This document shows positions 1 through 8,357 of a DNA stretch of 47,248 bases, piece by piece. The stretch is taken from assembly GCA_017936005.1 (NCBI GenBank), contig JAGBGK010000036.1, forward strand, positions 1 through 47,248, read 5' to 3'. A model generated the notes under the pieces. The model worked only from the letters and a program-made list of their open reading frames with translations. It was not told the DNA's origin and made no database searches. This DNA comes from Tidjanibacter sp. (lineage in GTDB: Bacteria > Bacteroidota > Bacteroidia > Bacteroidales > Rikenellaceae). Position 1 is the stretch's first letter. Every line of letters begins with the position of its first letter. The translations under genes and the position numbers were made by a program.

Positions 1-459
1 AATTGAAAATTGAGGTGTGCCTACGGCACGGGTATTAAAAAAGACATCAGACGTTGGACGTTAAAAAACGCAAAGTGCGAGGGGAATTTTGTGCCAAACA
101 AGAAGGCGAGTCCGCAGTTTGCTCGCGCAAATGAGGAACTCGCCTATCGAAGTGCGGTGCAAAATTCACCCGCAATATGCGTTTTTTTTAAAAAAGGAAA
201 AGGGGAAGACATCACGTCTGCCCCGTTTCATCAGGTTAGGTTAGTTAGGTTAATGAGGTACGGGAAGACCTCCCGTAAAACATTGATACAAAAATAACAC
301 TACAAATCGACAAAACAAAATTTTTCCAAATTATTCTGCCAACTTTTTTAATATTTTCTCTCCGCAAAGAGAAAATATCGGTGTATTGTTAAAATAACTT
401 TCCAAACCCCTATTAGTTTTTAATATTTATTAAAAATATTATGTGTGATATTAAATTTT
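1..459. other. Repeat-rich intergenic region at the left edge
   Basis: No credible gene is seen. The stretch holds an A/T heptamer motif at 1-14, a 126-bp palindromic element (63-188), an imperfect hairpin at about 203-225, a degenerate GTTAG-rich tandem stretch at 232-257, and a small hairpin around 258-276. The remainder (290-459) is A/T-rich, without recognisable motifs, and lies downstream of the minus-strand membrane protein gene. Confidence 0.7.
63..188. repeat. Palindromic intergenic element, copy A
   Basis: An A-tract and a T-tract bound a 113-bp core (69-181). The outer arms pair imperfectly (ACGCA... with ...TGCGT). An inner stem pairs GGCGAG with CTCGCC, and an innermost stem pairs TTTGC with GCAAA. 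The core matches the copy at 46966-47091 on the opposite strand with 4 mismatches in 113 positions. A third, more diverged copy is at 42761-42887. I do not recognise it as a named element. Its shape suits a bidirectional terminator or a mobile palindromic repeat. Confidence 0.8.
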
Positions 460-1461
460 TTACACCAAGACAAGGGCTCTTACCACAACCGCCGACAACA
501 GCAGCACATAAACAAGAGCACTTCCAACGCCCGGACGGCGCACAAAATAGGTGTGAACAAGAGGTACTGCTCCCTGCCCGAGCACGCTAACCGATACCAC
601 AGGCGGAATGCCCAAAAGCAACATCGTTAAACCCACAAGGAACACCATTATAAAATATAGGTGTATCTTGCGAGCCCTAATACGCATCACCCCATAGTAG
701 GCTAAAACCATCGCCATACTCACAACTCCGAGCAACACCAATATGGCTAATAAGATAGCACCAAATAGTCCTCCGCACGCTTGTACAAGTGCCTCCAAAG
801 AGAGTTGGCCGAGTGGAGAAATGACATCAAACCATCCCGTAGCAATATCTCCCACGGAGCCACCCGACAACCATCCCACAAACTCGGCCGGCACAATGGG
901 CAGAAGCCACAATATACCACCCGCGATGCATTCACGTACCGAGCGACGGTAGAGAAACCATTGGTAGACCACCAATAGCGACACATAGATAAAGTCTGGG
1001 ATGAGTAATGCGGCGAGTCCCGCATAGAACGATGCACACATCACATCGTCAAACATTGTCTGGCGCCTGAAACTTCCCACCATTAGTTCGGCCGAATGTG
1101 CAAGCAGGAAGAGCGAGAGCTGCAACGCAGGTGCTCCCACGGCAAAGAGGACTCCACACACCATTATGCCGTAGAGCGTCAACGGCAGGAAGGAGCGAAT
1201 AACCGAAATGGAGTAGCGGGAGATGATTCGTGTGAAGACCACTGCCGAGGCCATTGTCATAACCACAGAGAATGCCACATAACCAACCTCTCCAAACAGC
1301 CCATTAAACCACACTCCCACCGGCGAGAATATGCCACCACTCACCTCACCCAACAAAGGCGCATCCACAGCCCTCAAAGTTAGCAGGGCCACAAGTAGTG
1401 CGAAGGTGCCGAGAACTATCGGTATGGGTTGCTTTATTATGTCGAGTTTGCGGTGGTACAT
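460..1461 (-). CDS. Polytopic inner-membrane protein of unknown function
   Basis: This 333-aa protein is very hydrophobic, with roughly eight to nine predicted transmembrane segments over its whole length and short charged loops (for example the Arg-rich stretch RRSVRE in the middle and RIRARK near the end). I do not recognise the family; no transporter or enzyme motif stands out. The ATG at 1461 was chosen over the adjacent GTG at 1464. A perfect Bacteroidota -7 box (TATCTTTG on the minus strand, 1487-1494) lies about 26 nt upstream. The gene diverges from rnhB, and the two promoters sit about 35 bp apart. Nothing nearby suggests a function. Confidence 0.75.
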   Translation of the reverse strand: MYHRKLDIIKQPIPIVLGTFALLVALLTLRAVDAPLLGEVSGGIFSPVGVWFNGLFGEVGYVAFSVVMTMASAVVFTRIISRYSISVIRSFLPLTLYGIMVCGVLFAVGAPALQLSLFLLAHSAELMVGSFRRQTMFDDVMCASFYAGLAALLIPDFIYVSLLVVYQWFLYRRSVRECIAGGILWLLPIVPAEFVGWLSGGSVGDIATGWFDVISPLGQLSLEALVQACGGLFGAILLAILVLLGVVSMAMVLAYYGVMRIRARKIHLYFIMVFLVGLTMLLLGIPPVVSVSVLGQGAVPLVHTYFVRRPGVGSALVYVLLLSAVVVRALVLV

Positions 1462-1486
1462 CACTCCTTATGGTTGTTTGTTTCGA

Positions 1487-1494
1487 CAAAGATA
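1487..1494 (-). promoter_or_regulatory. -7 promoter element of the membrane protein gene
   Basis: Exact match to the Bacteroidota primary sigma -7 consensus TAnnTTTG (TATCTTTG on the minus strand), 26 nt upstream of the ATG. No clear -33 element was seen. Confidence 0.55.
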
Positions 1495-1528
1495 CTCATT
1501 TTGAAGAGGTTTTTCCAACAAGATTTTG

Positions 1529-1536
1529 TATTTTTG
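1529..1536 (+). promoter_or_regulatory. -7 promoter element of rnhB
   Basis: TATTTTTG matches TAnnTTTG exactly and ends only 6 nt before the rnhB ATG at 1543. Transcription would therefore start at or a few bases from the start codon, implying a leaderless or nearly leaderless mRNA. Confidence 0.5.
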
Positions 1537-1542
1537 TGCACT

Positions 1543-2139
1543 ATGTTGGAAAACTCCTTTTCAAAAGAACTCCTCGAAGCGGGCTGCGATGAGGCGGGGC
1601 GTGGATGCCTTGCCGGCCCCGTGTTTGCTGCGGCGGTGATACTACCCGCCGACTACTACCACCCACTGCTCAACGACTCCAAGCAGATGACCCACCGACA
1701 ACGTATGGAGGTGCGCCAGCACATTGAAGCCAATGCCCTTGCGTGGGCTGTGGCGGAAGTTAGCGCAGAGGAGATTGACCGAATGAACATTCTGTGTGCA
1801 TCCTTTGAGGCGATGCAGAGGGCTGTGGAAAAACTATCCATAAGGCCCGAACACCTCCTTATTGACGGCAACCGTTTCTACCCTCGCCTCGACATCCCGT
1901 TTAGGTGCGAAGTGAAGGGCGATGGTAGGTATGCCAACATTGCGGCGGCCTCGGTGCTGGCCAAGACGTATAGGGATGAACGTATGGAGTTGTTGCACAA
2001 GGAGTTCCCTGTCTATGAGTGGGACAAAAACAAGGGCTATCCCACCAAAGCCCACCGACTCGCCATTGCCGAGCACGGAGTGTCGCCCCACCACCGTCTC
2101 TCATTCAACCACACCATCGGACAGCTGTCGCTGTTTTAA
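1543..2139 (+). CDS. rnhB: Ribonuclease HII
   Basis: A 198-aa cytoplasmic endonuclease that cuts the RNA strand of RNA-DNA hybrids and single ribonucleotides embedded in DNA. The family signature CDEAGRG is at residues 15-21, giving the first acidic pair D16/E17. D108 in the LLIDGN motif and D145 in the TYRDE segment complete the four-carboxylate metal site. The [16 protein letters not shown] block is typical of RNase HII. The reading frame is open upstream to 1429, but the ATG at 1543 fits family length and lies directly after a -7 box, so it is preferred. The gene ends 9 bp before the convergent 5'-nucleotidase gene, with no room for a separate terminator. Confidence 0.95.
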   Translation: MLENSFSKELLEAGCDEAGRGCLAGPVFAAAVILPADYYHPLLNDSKQMTHRQRMEVRQHIEANALAWAVAEVSAEEIDRMNILCASFEAMQRAVEKLSIRPEHLLIDGNRFYPRLDIPFRCEVKGDGRYANIAAASVLAKTYRDERMELLHKEFPVYEWDKNKGYPTKAHRLAIAEHGVSPHHRLSFNHTIGQLSLF

Positions 2140-2148
2140 GCCGTTAGC

Positions 2149-3582
2149 CTATTTTGTGCCAATCTTAATCTCTCCTCTGGGGGTGTTGTTGGGAGTGTAG
2201 GGGCCCTGGGAGAGGCGTTTGATGAGGTAGTCGGTAACCTGCTCGGTGGTGCCATCTGCGGCACGGCGAGTGTAGGCATACACCTTGTTGCCATAGACAT
2301 AGTCGGCAATGGCAACCGTGTAGAGCTCTTTGTGCACCTCGGGGCGGAAACGAACATCCACCGCATCGCCCTTTGAGTTGGTCAGAATGGTGTAGGTTAG
2401 GCCCGAGGGTATGAGGTCTACGCGGTGTGACTCCTTCTGGTTGGTGGTATCGTTAAACTTGTTAATAATCATCTCTTTGATGTCGGCAAGAGTCATTGTG
2501 GTAATCACCAAGAAACTCTTGAAAGGCTCCAACTCGTAGATGTCCCCACGGCTCACATCACCCGCAGGGAGTCCTGCCAAGCGAGTACCTCCGACGTGGT
2601 AGAAGGCCAAGTCGGTAGCGGCCACTTTGCGTCCCTCGTCGGCCATTAGGTGTGCAAGGCCCATCTTGGTGGCATCGGTGGTGAGGGTGCCAATAGGCTC
2701 GGTGAGGTAGGGCACATTGCGGTACTCGGCAACCTCCTCCTTGACGCTCTCTTTACCCTCCTCGGGGAGTGTGATATATTCGGTTTTCAGGTCACTAACC
2801 TTGCCATTGGTAATTGTTGCCGTTGTGAGTCCCACGGCGCGAAGTTTGTTCAAACCCTGCACTACGGCCACACTTCCTGCCTTGCCGGAGTATTTCTCGT
2901 GGGTGTGTCCGCTGACGATGAGGTCGGCCATTGGGAATGCCGAGGCCACATTGGTGGTGTCCCTGTCGAGTCCACAGTGGGAGAGTATGACCATAAGGTC
3001 GCACCTCTCTCTCAACTCCTTGCCATACCTCTCACCGGCCCATTCGGGCGAGAAGAACTCGGTACCCTCAAAGATGGCATCGTCGCCGTCGGGGTGGCCA
3101 CCGGCGTAGTTGGTTACAAGGCCGAGGAAGCCAACCCTCACACCGCCCGCACGTTTGATGACATAGGGCTTGGGTTGCTTCCACACTGTTGTGCCTGTGT
3201 TGACATTGGCCAGCACAATGGGGAACTTCGCATCCTCGGCACGCAGTTGTAGGGTGTCGAGGCCCATATCAAACTCGTGGTTGCCGTAGGTGGCAACGTC
3301 GTAGCCGAGACGGTTCATCTGCTCAATGATAGGTCTGCCTGCGTGTGGAGCCATATCCACAAAGGGGTCGCCCGTCCAGCGGTCGCCGGCATCCACAACG
3401 AACACCTGTGCGGTGTCCTGTGCGTGGGCCTCGTCAATGAGTGTGGCGAGCCCGGGGAGCATATCGAGCTTGGAATGAATGTCGCTGGTGGAGATGATGA
3501 TTACCTTTTCCGTGCGAGGGCCGCAGGAGGCCAGCAGAGTCATCGACAGCAGGGCTGTGAGGAGTATTCGTGTGGTACGCAT
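2149..3582 (-). CDS. Lipoprotein metallophosphatase / 5'-nucleotidase (UshA-like)
   Basis: A 477-aa lipoprotein with a signal peptide ending in LLASC (Cys20). Calcineurin-like metallophosphatase motifs follow in order: SDIHSK, GDRWTGD, GNHEFD, SHCGLD and SGHTHE. A C-terminal 5'-nucleotidase domain (about residues 300-470) includes the GDVSRGDIYELEPF region, which in this family helps hold the substrate. It probably releases nucleosides and phosphate from nucleotides in the periplasm or at the surface. The open frame extends upstream to 3681, but the ATG at 3582 starts a proper lipoprotein signal. A one-mismatch -7 box lies at 3641-3648. The gene diverges from the nucleoside kinase, a pairing that would suit nucleoside salvage. 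Confidence 0.9.
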   Translation of the reverse strand: MRTTRILLTALLSMTLLASCGPRTEKVIIISTSDIHSKLDMLPGLATLIDEAHAQDTAQVFVVDAGDRWTGDPFVDMAPHAGRPIIEQMNRLGYDVATYGNHEFDMGLDTLQLRAEDAKFPIVLANVNTGTTVWKQPKPYVIKRAGGVRVGFLGLVTNYAGGHPDGDDAIFEGTEFFSPEWAGERYGKELRERCDLMVILSHCGLDRDTTNVASAFPMADLIVSGHTHEKYSGKAGSVAVVQGLNKLRAVGLTTATITNGKVSDLKTEYITLPEEGKESVKEEVAEYRNVPYLTEPIGTLTTDATKMGLAHLMADEGRKVAATDLAFYHVGGTRLAGLPAGDVSRGDIYELEPFKSFLVITTMTLADIKEMIINKFNDTTNQKESHRVDLIPSGLTYTILTNSKGDAVDVRFRPEVHKELYTVAIADYVYGNKVYAYTRRAADGTTEQVTDYLIKRLSQGPYTPNNTPRGEIKIGTK

Positions 3583-3640
3583 AATGTTGATTAGTCTTAT
3601 ATTTATGTTAACAATCTCTATTTTTGGCCGAAACCATTGG

Positions 3641-3648
3641 CGAAGATA
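3641..3648 (-). promoter_or_regulatory. Likely -7 element of the 5'-nucleotidase gene
   Basis: TATCTTCG on the minus strand, one mismatch from TAnnTTTG, about 58 nt upstream of the start codon. It is back to back with the kinase promoter on the other strand. Confidence 0.35.
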
Positions 3649-3660
3649 CATTTTTTTTCG

Positions 3661-3668
3661 TAACTTTG
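3661..3668 (+). promoter_or_regulatory. -7 element of the nucleoside kinase gene
   Basis: TAACTTTG is an exact TAnnTTTG match. A TTG at 3637-3639 lies 21 nt upstream, which suits the Bacteroidota -33 position. The start codon is 34 nt downstream. Confidence 0.55.
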
Positions 3669-3702
3669 AAAACCAACCCAAACACTAAACCATACAAAGA
3701 TT

Positions 3703-5370
3703 ATGAATACATCTGTGAAAGTTGTGTGTGAGAACACAAAATCGACTCTCTCGGTGGAGTGGGGCACCACTCTTGGTAGCCTTGCGCAGAGTGTGCGTAC
3801 CCCCGAAAGCCTCCCTTTCCTGGCAGCCTATGTGAACAACTCCATTCGTGAGTTGGACTACCGCATTGCCGGGCCCGTAACGGTTAAGTTTGTAGATATT
3901 ACCCACTTTGAGGGTACGCGCGTCTACCACCGCACCCTATTCCTCACTCTCCACAAGGCCGTACACGACCTCTATCCCACCCACCGCTTCCGCATCACGC
4001 AGTCGGTGTCGAGGGGCTTCTACTGTGAGATTGAGGGTGTGAAGATTACCGAGGAGGTCATTGCAGCCATAAAGGACCGTATGGACACCATCATTGCCGA
4101 AGGGCTACCCATCGTGCGCCACAAGTTGTTGAGAGAGGAGGTAATTGACATCTATCACAAGTTGGGTTTTGAGGACAAGGTGGCCATCCTTACCTCACGC
4201 CCCAATCTCTACGTTACGGTCTATACTTTGGACGATATGGCGGGCTATTTCTACGGCGCACTTGCTCCCAGCACCTCCTACATCCACCTCTACGACCTGA
4301 AACCATATTACAATGGTATCTACATCGCTGTCCCCTGCCGTACTGCTCCCGACACCCTCGAAGCACAGGTGGCGCAGGACAAGATGTTCGACGTTTTCCA
4401 AGAGTATAAACATTGGGTGGATGTGATGGGTGTTTCGACCGTGGGCCAACTAAATCGCAAGATTGTGGGTGGCGATGGAAGCGACCTTGTGAAGATTGCC
4501 GAAGCCTTCCACGAGAAGAAACTCGCACACGTTGCCGACCAGGTAGCCGAGGAAAATCGCACCCGTGAGGCAAAGGTTATACTTGTGTCGGGTCCCTCGT
4601 CGAGTGGCAAGACAACCTTCTCCAAGCGACTCGGCATACAGCTACGCATCCTCGGTCTGGAACCCGTGATGATTTCTCTGGACGACTACTTCCTCAACAG
4701 GGAAGATACTCCCCTTGATGAGAATGGCGAGTATGACTTCGAAACCATCGACGCACTCGACATTGCCACCTTCAACGACCATCTGATGCGTCTGCTTTCG
4801 GGCGAGAGTGTCGATATTCCCCGCTACGACTTCATCACCGGCCGTCGCCAGTGGCACGACCACAAACTCACTCTCGGTCCTCGCTCGGTACTCATTGTGG
4901 AGGGTATCCACGCCCTCAACCCACGCCTTACGGCCGAGGTGCCCGAACACTTCAAGTTTAAGATTTACCTCTCCTGCTTCACCTCCATATCAATGGACGA
5001 CCTCTCGCGCATTGCCACCACCGACAACCGACTCATCCGTCGCATTGTGCGTGATAATGCCTACCGAGGTGCCGACGCTACCAGCACCCTCAAACGTTGG
5101 CAGAGTGTACGCAGGGGCGAAGAAAAACACATCTTCCCATATCAGGAGAATGCCGATGTGATGTTCAACTCGTCGCTCTTCTATGAACTCCCAGTGCTGA
5201 AACGCTACATTGTACCTCTGCTCTACAACGTGCCCGACACGGTGGAGGAGTATGGCGAGGCACAGAGGCTCCTCAAATTCCTCGATAACTTCTGCGAGTT
5301 CGACGAGAAGGAAATCCCACCCACCTCGCTGTTGAGGGAGTTTATCGGTGGCAGTAGTTTTACCTATTAA
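3703..5370 (+). CDS. Nucleoside (uridine) kinase with N-terminal ThrRS-like domains
   Basis: A 555-aa cytoplasmic protein. The N-terminal ~70 residues look like a TGS-type beta-grasp fold, and residues ~70-250 resemble the threonyl-tRNA synthetase second additional domain. From ~290 onward it is a phosphoribulokinase/uridine kinase-type P-loop kinase. The Walker A is GPSSSGKTT at 297-305 with Lys303, followed by SLDDYF and an IVEGIHALNP segment. The combination is the usual form of uridine-kinase-like nucleoside kinases in Bacteroidales and Clostridia. It probably phosphorylates a nucleoside, most likely uridine or cytidine, in pyrimidine salvage; the substrate is inferred. It is monocistronic, with a hairpin terminator 19 bp after the stop. 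Confidence 0.9.
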   Translation: MNTSVKVVCENTKSTLSVEWGTTLGSLAQSVRTPESLPFLAAYVNNSIRELDYRIAGPVTVKFVDITHFEGTRVYHRTLFLTLHKAVHDLYPTHRFRITQSVSRGFYCEIEGVKITEEVIAAIKDRMDTIIAEGLPIVRHKLLREEVIDIYHKLGFEDKVAILTSRPNLYVTVYTLDDMAGYFYGALAPSTSYIHLYDLKPYYNGIYIAVPCRTAPDTLEAQVAQDKMFDVFQEYKHWVDVMGVSTVGQLNRKIVGGDGSDLVKIAEAFHEKKLAHVADQVAEENRTREAKVILVSGPSSSGKTTFSKRLGIQLRILGLEPVMISLDDYFLNREDTPLDENGEYDFETIDALDIATFNDHLMRLLSGESVDIPRYDFITGRRQWHDHKLTLGPRSVLIVEGIHALNPRLTAEVPEHFKFKIYLSCFTSISMDDLSRIATTDNRLIRRIVRDNAYRGADATSTLKRWQSVRRGEEKHIFPYQENADVMFNSSLFYELPVLKRYIVPLLYNVPDTVEEYGEAQRLLKFLDNFCEFDEKEIPPTSLLREFIGGSSFTY

Positions 5371-5388
5371 ACCATACCACTAAAACAG

Positions 5389-5418
5389 AAAGAGCAGGCA
5401 ACCATTTGCCTGCTCTTT
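5389..5418. terminator. Bidirectional hairpin terminator between nucleoside kinase and gdhA
   Basis: A perfect 12-bp stem (5389-5400 with 5407-5418) with a 6-nt loop. On the minus strand it is followed by a T-rich tail (CTGTTTTA). A second, weaker 7-bp stem is at 5428-5434/5442-5448. It serves two convergent genes. Confidence 0.8.
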
Positions 5419-5465
5419 CCTATTGTATTGGGGCTTTGTGTGCCCCAAACTTGTTTGCAATCCGA

Positions 5466-6809
5466 TTAGATTACGCCCTGCTCCAACATCGCCTGTGCCA
5501 CTTTCATAAAGCCGGCAATGTTTGCACCCTTAACGTAGTCCACAGTGCCGTCGGCCTTCTGGCCAAAGCGAACGCACTGCTCGTGGATGCTCTGCATAAT
5601 GAAGTGGAGTTTGTCGTCAACCTCCTGTGCCGACCAACTGAGGTGGGCAGCGTTCTGGGTCATCTCCAAGCCCGAAGTGGCAACGCCACCTGCGTTCACA
5701 GCCTTACCGGGAGCGAAGAGGATGCCTGCATTCTGGAAAGTAGCGATAGCCTCGGGGGTGCAACCCATATTCGAAACCTCGCAGCAGCACCAAGTGCCGT
5801 TAGCCAAAAGCTCTTTTGCATCGTCGCCATTAAGCTCGTTCTGGAAAGCACAGGGGAGTGCGATGTCGCACTTCACGCTCCACGCCTTCTTGCCTGCGGT
5901 AAACTTGGCAGCCTCGGGGAACTTGGTGGCCATATCCTCCACCTTGTTGCGGTTCGAAGCACGCATTACGAGCATATAGTCAATCATCTCTTTGGTGATA
6001 CCACCGGGGATTTCGCACACGCCGTCGGGACCCGAGATGGCGATAACCTTACCACCCAACTCGGTAGCCTTGGTTGCTGCGCCCCAAGCCACGTTACCGA
6101 AGCCCGAAAGAGCAATGGTTTTACCCTTAATATCCTTGCCGGCCTTTGCCAAAACGTGCTCGGTGAAGTAGAGTGCGCCGAAACCGGTAGCCTCGGGACG
6201 GAGAATCGAGCCACCCCAATTCTGGCCCTTGCCGGTCAACACGCCCACGTTGTACTCCCTTGCGAGCTTGGTGTACATACCAAACAGGTAGCCAATCTCC
6301 CTGCCACCTACACCTACATCACCTGCGGGAACGTCGGTGTCGCCACCGATGTTGTGCCACAACTCCAACATGAAGGCCTGGCAGAAACGCATAATCTCTG
6401 CATCCGATTTACCAACGGGGTCGAAGTCCGAGCCACCCTTACCGCCACCCATAGGCAGAGTGGTGAGTGCATTCTTGAAGGTCTGCTCAAAGCCGAGGAA
6501 CTTCAACATCGAAGGGTTAACGGCTTTGTGGAAACGAAGACCACCCTTGTAGGGACCGATGGCTGCGTTAAACTGTACGCGGTAGCCGAGGTTGGTTTGT
6601 ACCTCGCCTTTGTCGTCAATCCAGGTTACACGGAAGGTGAAGATACGGTCGGGCTCAACCATACGTTCAACAATTTTGGCTTTCTCGAATTCGGGGTGCT
6701 GATTATAGACCTCTTCGATACTTTCGAGAACCTCTTTGACAGCCTGCAAGTACTCGTTCTCGCCGGGGTGCTTACGCTCCAACTCGGCCATTAAGTTCTG
6801 TACATTCAT
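5466..6809 (-). CDS. gdhA: Glutamate dehydrogenase, hexameric type
   Basis: A 447-aa cytoplasmic enzyme that interconverts 2-oxoglutarate plus ammonium and glutamate, the main ammonia assimilation route in many gut Bacteroidales. The length equals the E. coli enzyme. Residues 120-130 carry PMGGGKGGSDFD with the catalytic Lys124. FKNALT, the GDTDVPAGDVGVGGREIGYLFG block and a Rossmann-type GFGNVAWGAA motif are all present. NADP use is likely from family length but is not proven by sequence alone. The gene is monocistronic and divergent from gcvT across about 200 bp. A perfect -7 box lies at 6888-6895 on the minus strand, giving a leader of roughly 70 nt. Confidence 0.96.
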   Translation of the reverse strand: MNVQNLMAELERKHPGENEYLQAVKEVLESIEEVYNQHPEFEKAKIVERMVEPDRIFTFRVTWIDDKGEVQTNLGYRVQFNAAIGPYKGGLRFHKAVNPSMLKFLGFEQTFKNALTTLPMGGGKGGSDFDPVGKSDAEIMRFCQAFMLELWHNIGGDTDVPAGDVGVGGREIGYLFGMYTKLAREYNVGVLTGKGQNWGGSILRPEATGFGALYFTEHVLAKAGKDIKGKTIALSGFGNVAWGAATKATELGGKVIAISGPDGVCEIPGGITKEMIDYMLVMRASNRNKVEDMATKFPEAAKFTAGKKAWSVKCDIALPCAFQNELNGDDAKELLANGTWCCCEVSNMGCTPEAIATFQNAGILFAPGKAVNAGGVATSGLEMTQNAAHLSWSAQEVDDKLHFIMQSIHEQCVRFGQKADGTVDYVKGANIAGFMKVAQAMLEQGVI

Positions 6810-6887
6810 AGTTTGAATTGTGTTTTTTAGAAATAGTTTTATGTTAGGTTTGAATTTCTCGCTCCTATTGTGGTTTTAATTTCACCT

Positions 6888-6895
6888 CAAAAATA
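6888..6895 (-). promoter_or_regulatory. -7 element of gdhA
   Basis: TATTTTTG on the minus strand is an exact TAnnTTTG match, 79 bp upstream of the start codon in an A/T-rich divergent intergenic region. No convincing -33 element was seen. Confidence 0.45.
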
Positions 6896-6957
6896 GTCAT
6901 TTTTCTTATAAATTGTAATCTCTTATGATAAAATTCGCATTTTTCACACTAAATTTA

Positions 6958-6965
6958 TATCTTTG
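6958..6965 (+). promoter_or_regulatory. -7 element of gcvT
   Basis: TATCTTTG is an exact TAnnTTTG match, 51 nt upstream of the gcvT ATG. Confidence 0.55.
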
Positions 6966-7016
6966 GCTTGCCGTTGGGCACAAATTGATGGACTTTTAAC
7001 AAAAACATATCTCACA

Positions 7017-8126
7017 ATGGAAAACCTGAAAATTACTCCCTTCACCAAGTATCACATCGCCGCAGGTGCCAAGATGGCCCCCTTTGCCGGCTACAATATG
7101 CCCATCGAGTTTACGGGTATCAATGCCGAGCACCTCTGGGTGCGAGAGGCTGTTGGTGTCTTTGATGTGAGCCATATGGGCGAAATATGGGTTAAAGGCC
7201 CCAGGGCTGTGGAGTTCTTGCAGCACATCACAACCAACAATGTGGCAGCACTCACCGACGGCAAGGTTCAGTATTCGTGTATGCCCAATGGCAAGGGTGG
7301 TATTGTGGACGACCTGCTGGTCTATCGAGTGGACGAGCAGACCTATCTCTTGGTTGTCAATGCAGCCAACACCGACAAGGATTGGGCGCACATCTGTGCC
7401 GAGGGTAAGGCCTATGGTTTGGAGGCAGGCCACGGTAAACAGCTCTACAACGCTTCGGACGAGATTTGCCAGCTCGCCATTCAGGGTCCTTTGGCTCTGA
7501 AAATGGTGCAGAAGATGTGCGAGGAGCCCATTGAGGATATGCCCTATTATACCTTCAAGAAGTTGAAGGTGGCAGGTTGCGATGCTATCCTTTCGACCAC
7601 CGGCTACACAGGCTCGGGTGGTTGCGAGATTTACATTGCCAACGAGGATGCCGACCGCCTCTGGGAAGAGATGTGGCGTGTAGGCGAGGAGTTCGGACTT
7701 AAAAACATCGGTCTTGGTGCACGCGATACCCTCCGTTTGGAAAAAGGTTTCTGCCTCTATGGCCACGAGATTGACGACACCACTTCGCCCATTGAGGCAG
7801 GCTTGGGGTGGATTACCAAGTTCGTTGAGGGTAAGGACTTCATTGACCGCGAGAAGATGGAGGCCCTCAAAGCAGGTGGCTTGCAGCGCAAACTTGTGGG
7901 CCTTAGGTTGATTGATAGGGGTATTCCTCGTGCGGGCTACACCATTGGTGACAGCGAGGGTAATCCCATCGGTAACATCGTGTCGGGTACTATGTCGCCT
8001 TGCTTGAAGGTGGGCATCGGCACCGGCTACGTGCCCAAGGAGTACGCCACGGTGGGTACCGTGCTGACGGTTATCGTGCGCGAAAGACCCCTGAAAGCCG
8101 AGGTGGTCAAACTGCCTTTCGTGTAG
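7017..8126 (+). CDS. gcvT: Aminomethyltransferase, glycine cleavage system T protein
   Basis: A 369-aa cytoplasmic T protein. It transfers the methylene group from aminomethyl-lipoyl H protein to tetrahydrofolate and releases ammonia. Typical landmarks are GVFDVSHMGE near residue 50, NGKGGIVDDL at 91-100 with the catalytic Asp pair (98/99), YTGSGGCEIY in the middle, and the C-terminal barrel with GTMSPCLKVGIGTGYV. The frame is open upstream to 6963, but the ATG at 7017 matches family length and lies beyond the -7 box. No gcvH or gcvP is next to it, so the rest of the system must be encoded elsewhere. Confidence 0.96.
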   Translation: MENLKITPFTKYHIAAGAKMAPFAGYNMPIEFTGINAEHLWVREAVGVFDVSHMGEIWVKGPRAVEFLQHITTNNVAALTDGKVQYSCMPNGKGGIVDDLLVYRVDEQTYLLVVNAANTDKDWAHICAEGKAYGLEAGHGKQLYNASDEICQLAIQGPLALKMVQKMCEEPIEDMPYYTFKKLKVAGCDAILSTTGYTGSGGCEIYIANEDADRLWEEMWRVGEEFGLKNIGLGARDTLRLEKGFCLYGHEIDDTTSPIEAGLGWITKFVEGKDFIDREKMEALKAGGLQRKLVGLRLIDRGIPRAGYTIGDSEGNPIGNIVSGTMSPCLKVGIGTGYVPKEYATVGTVLTVIVRERPLKAEVVKLPFV

Positions 8127-8357
8127 GGAGTTTAAGGACAATAAGGGCCCTGTGAGTGAACTCACGGGTGGGATTGACCGCGCTCCGCTTGTCCATCCCG
8201 TGCACAAAATTCTTGCTGAGCAAAGTCTACACTCGGAGTGCCCGTTGGCACCCGCAGGGCAGTTGCACAACAAAAAGAGCACCACATTTCCCTTGTGCAT
8301 AAAAAAACCTCCGCAAACAAAATTTGTATCAAATTAGCAACCCACAACAGCAACCTT
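8127..8357. other. Intergenic region between gcvT and the esterase gene
   Basis: Contains small inverted repeats: a GTGAG/CTCAC stem at about 8152-8165, and imperfect GGGAT/ATCCC and GTGCC/GGCAC pairs. It lacks a T-tract terminator and a recognisable -7 box. It may hold the transcription end of gcvT and an unidentified promoter for the esterase gene. Confidence 0.4.

Noticed and set aside
10..297. 95-aa frame at the left edge
   Set aside because: It runs through the palindromic element and A/T tracts; the reading is explained by the repeat.
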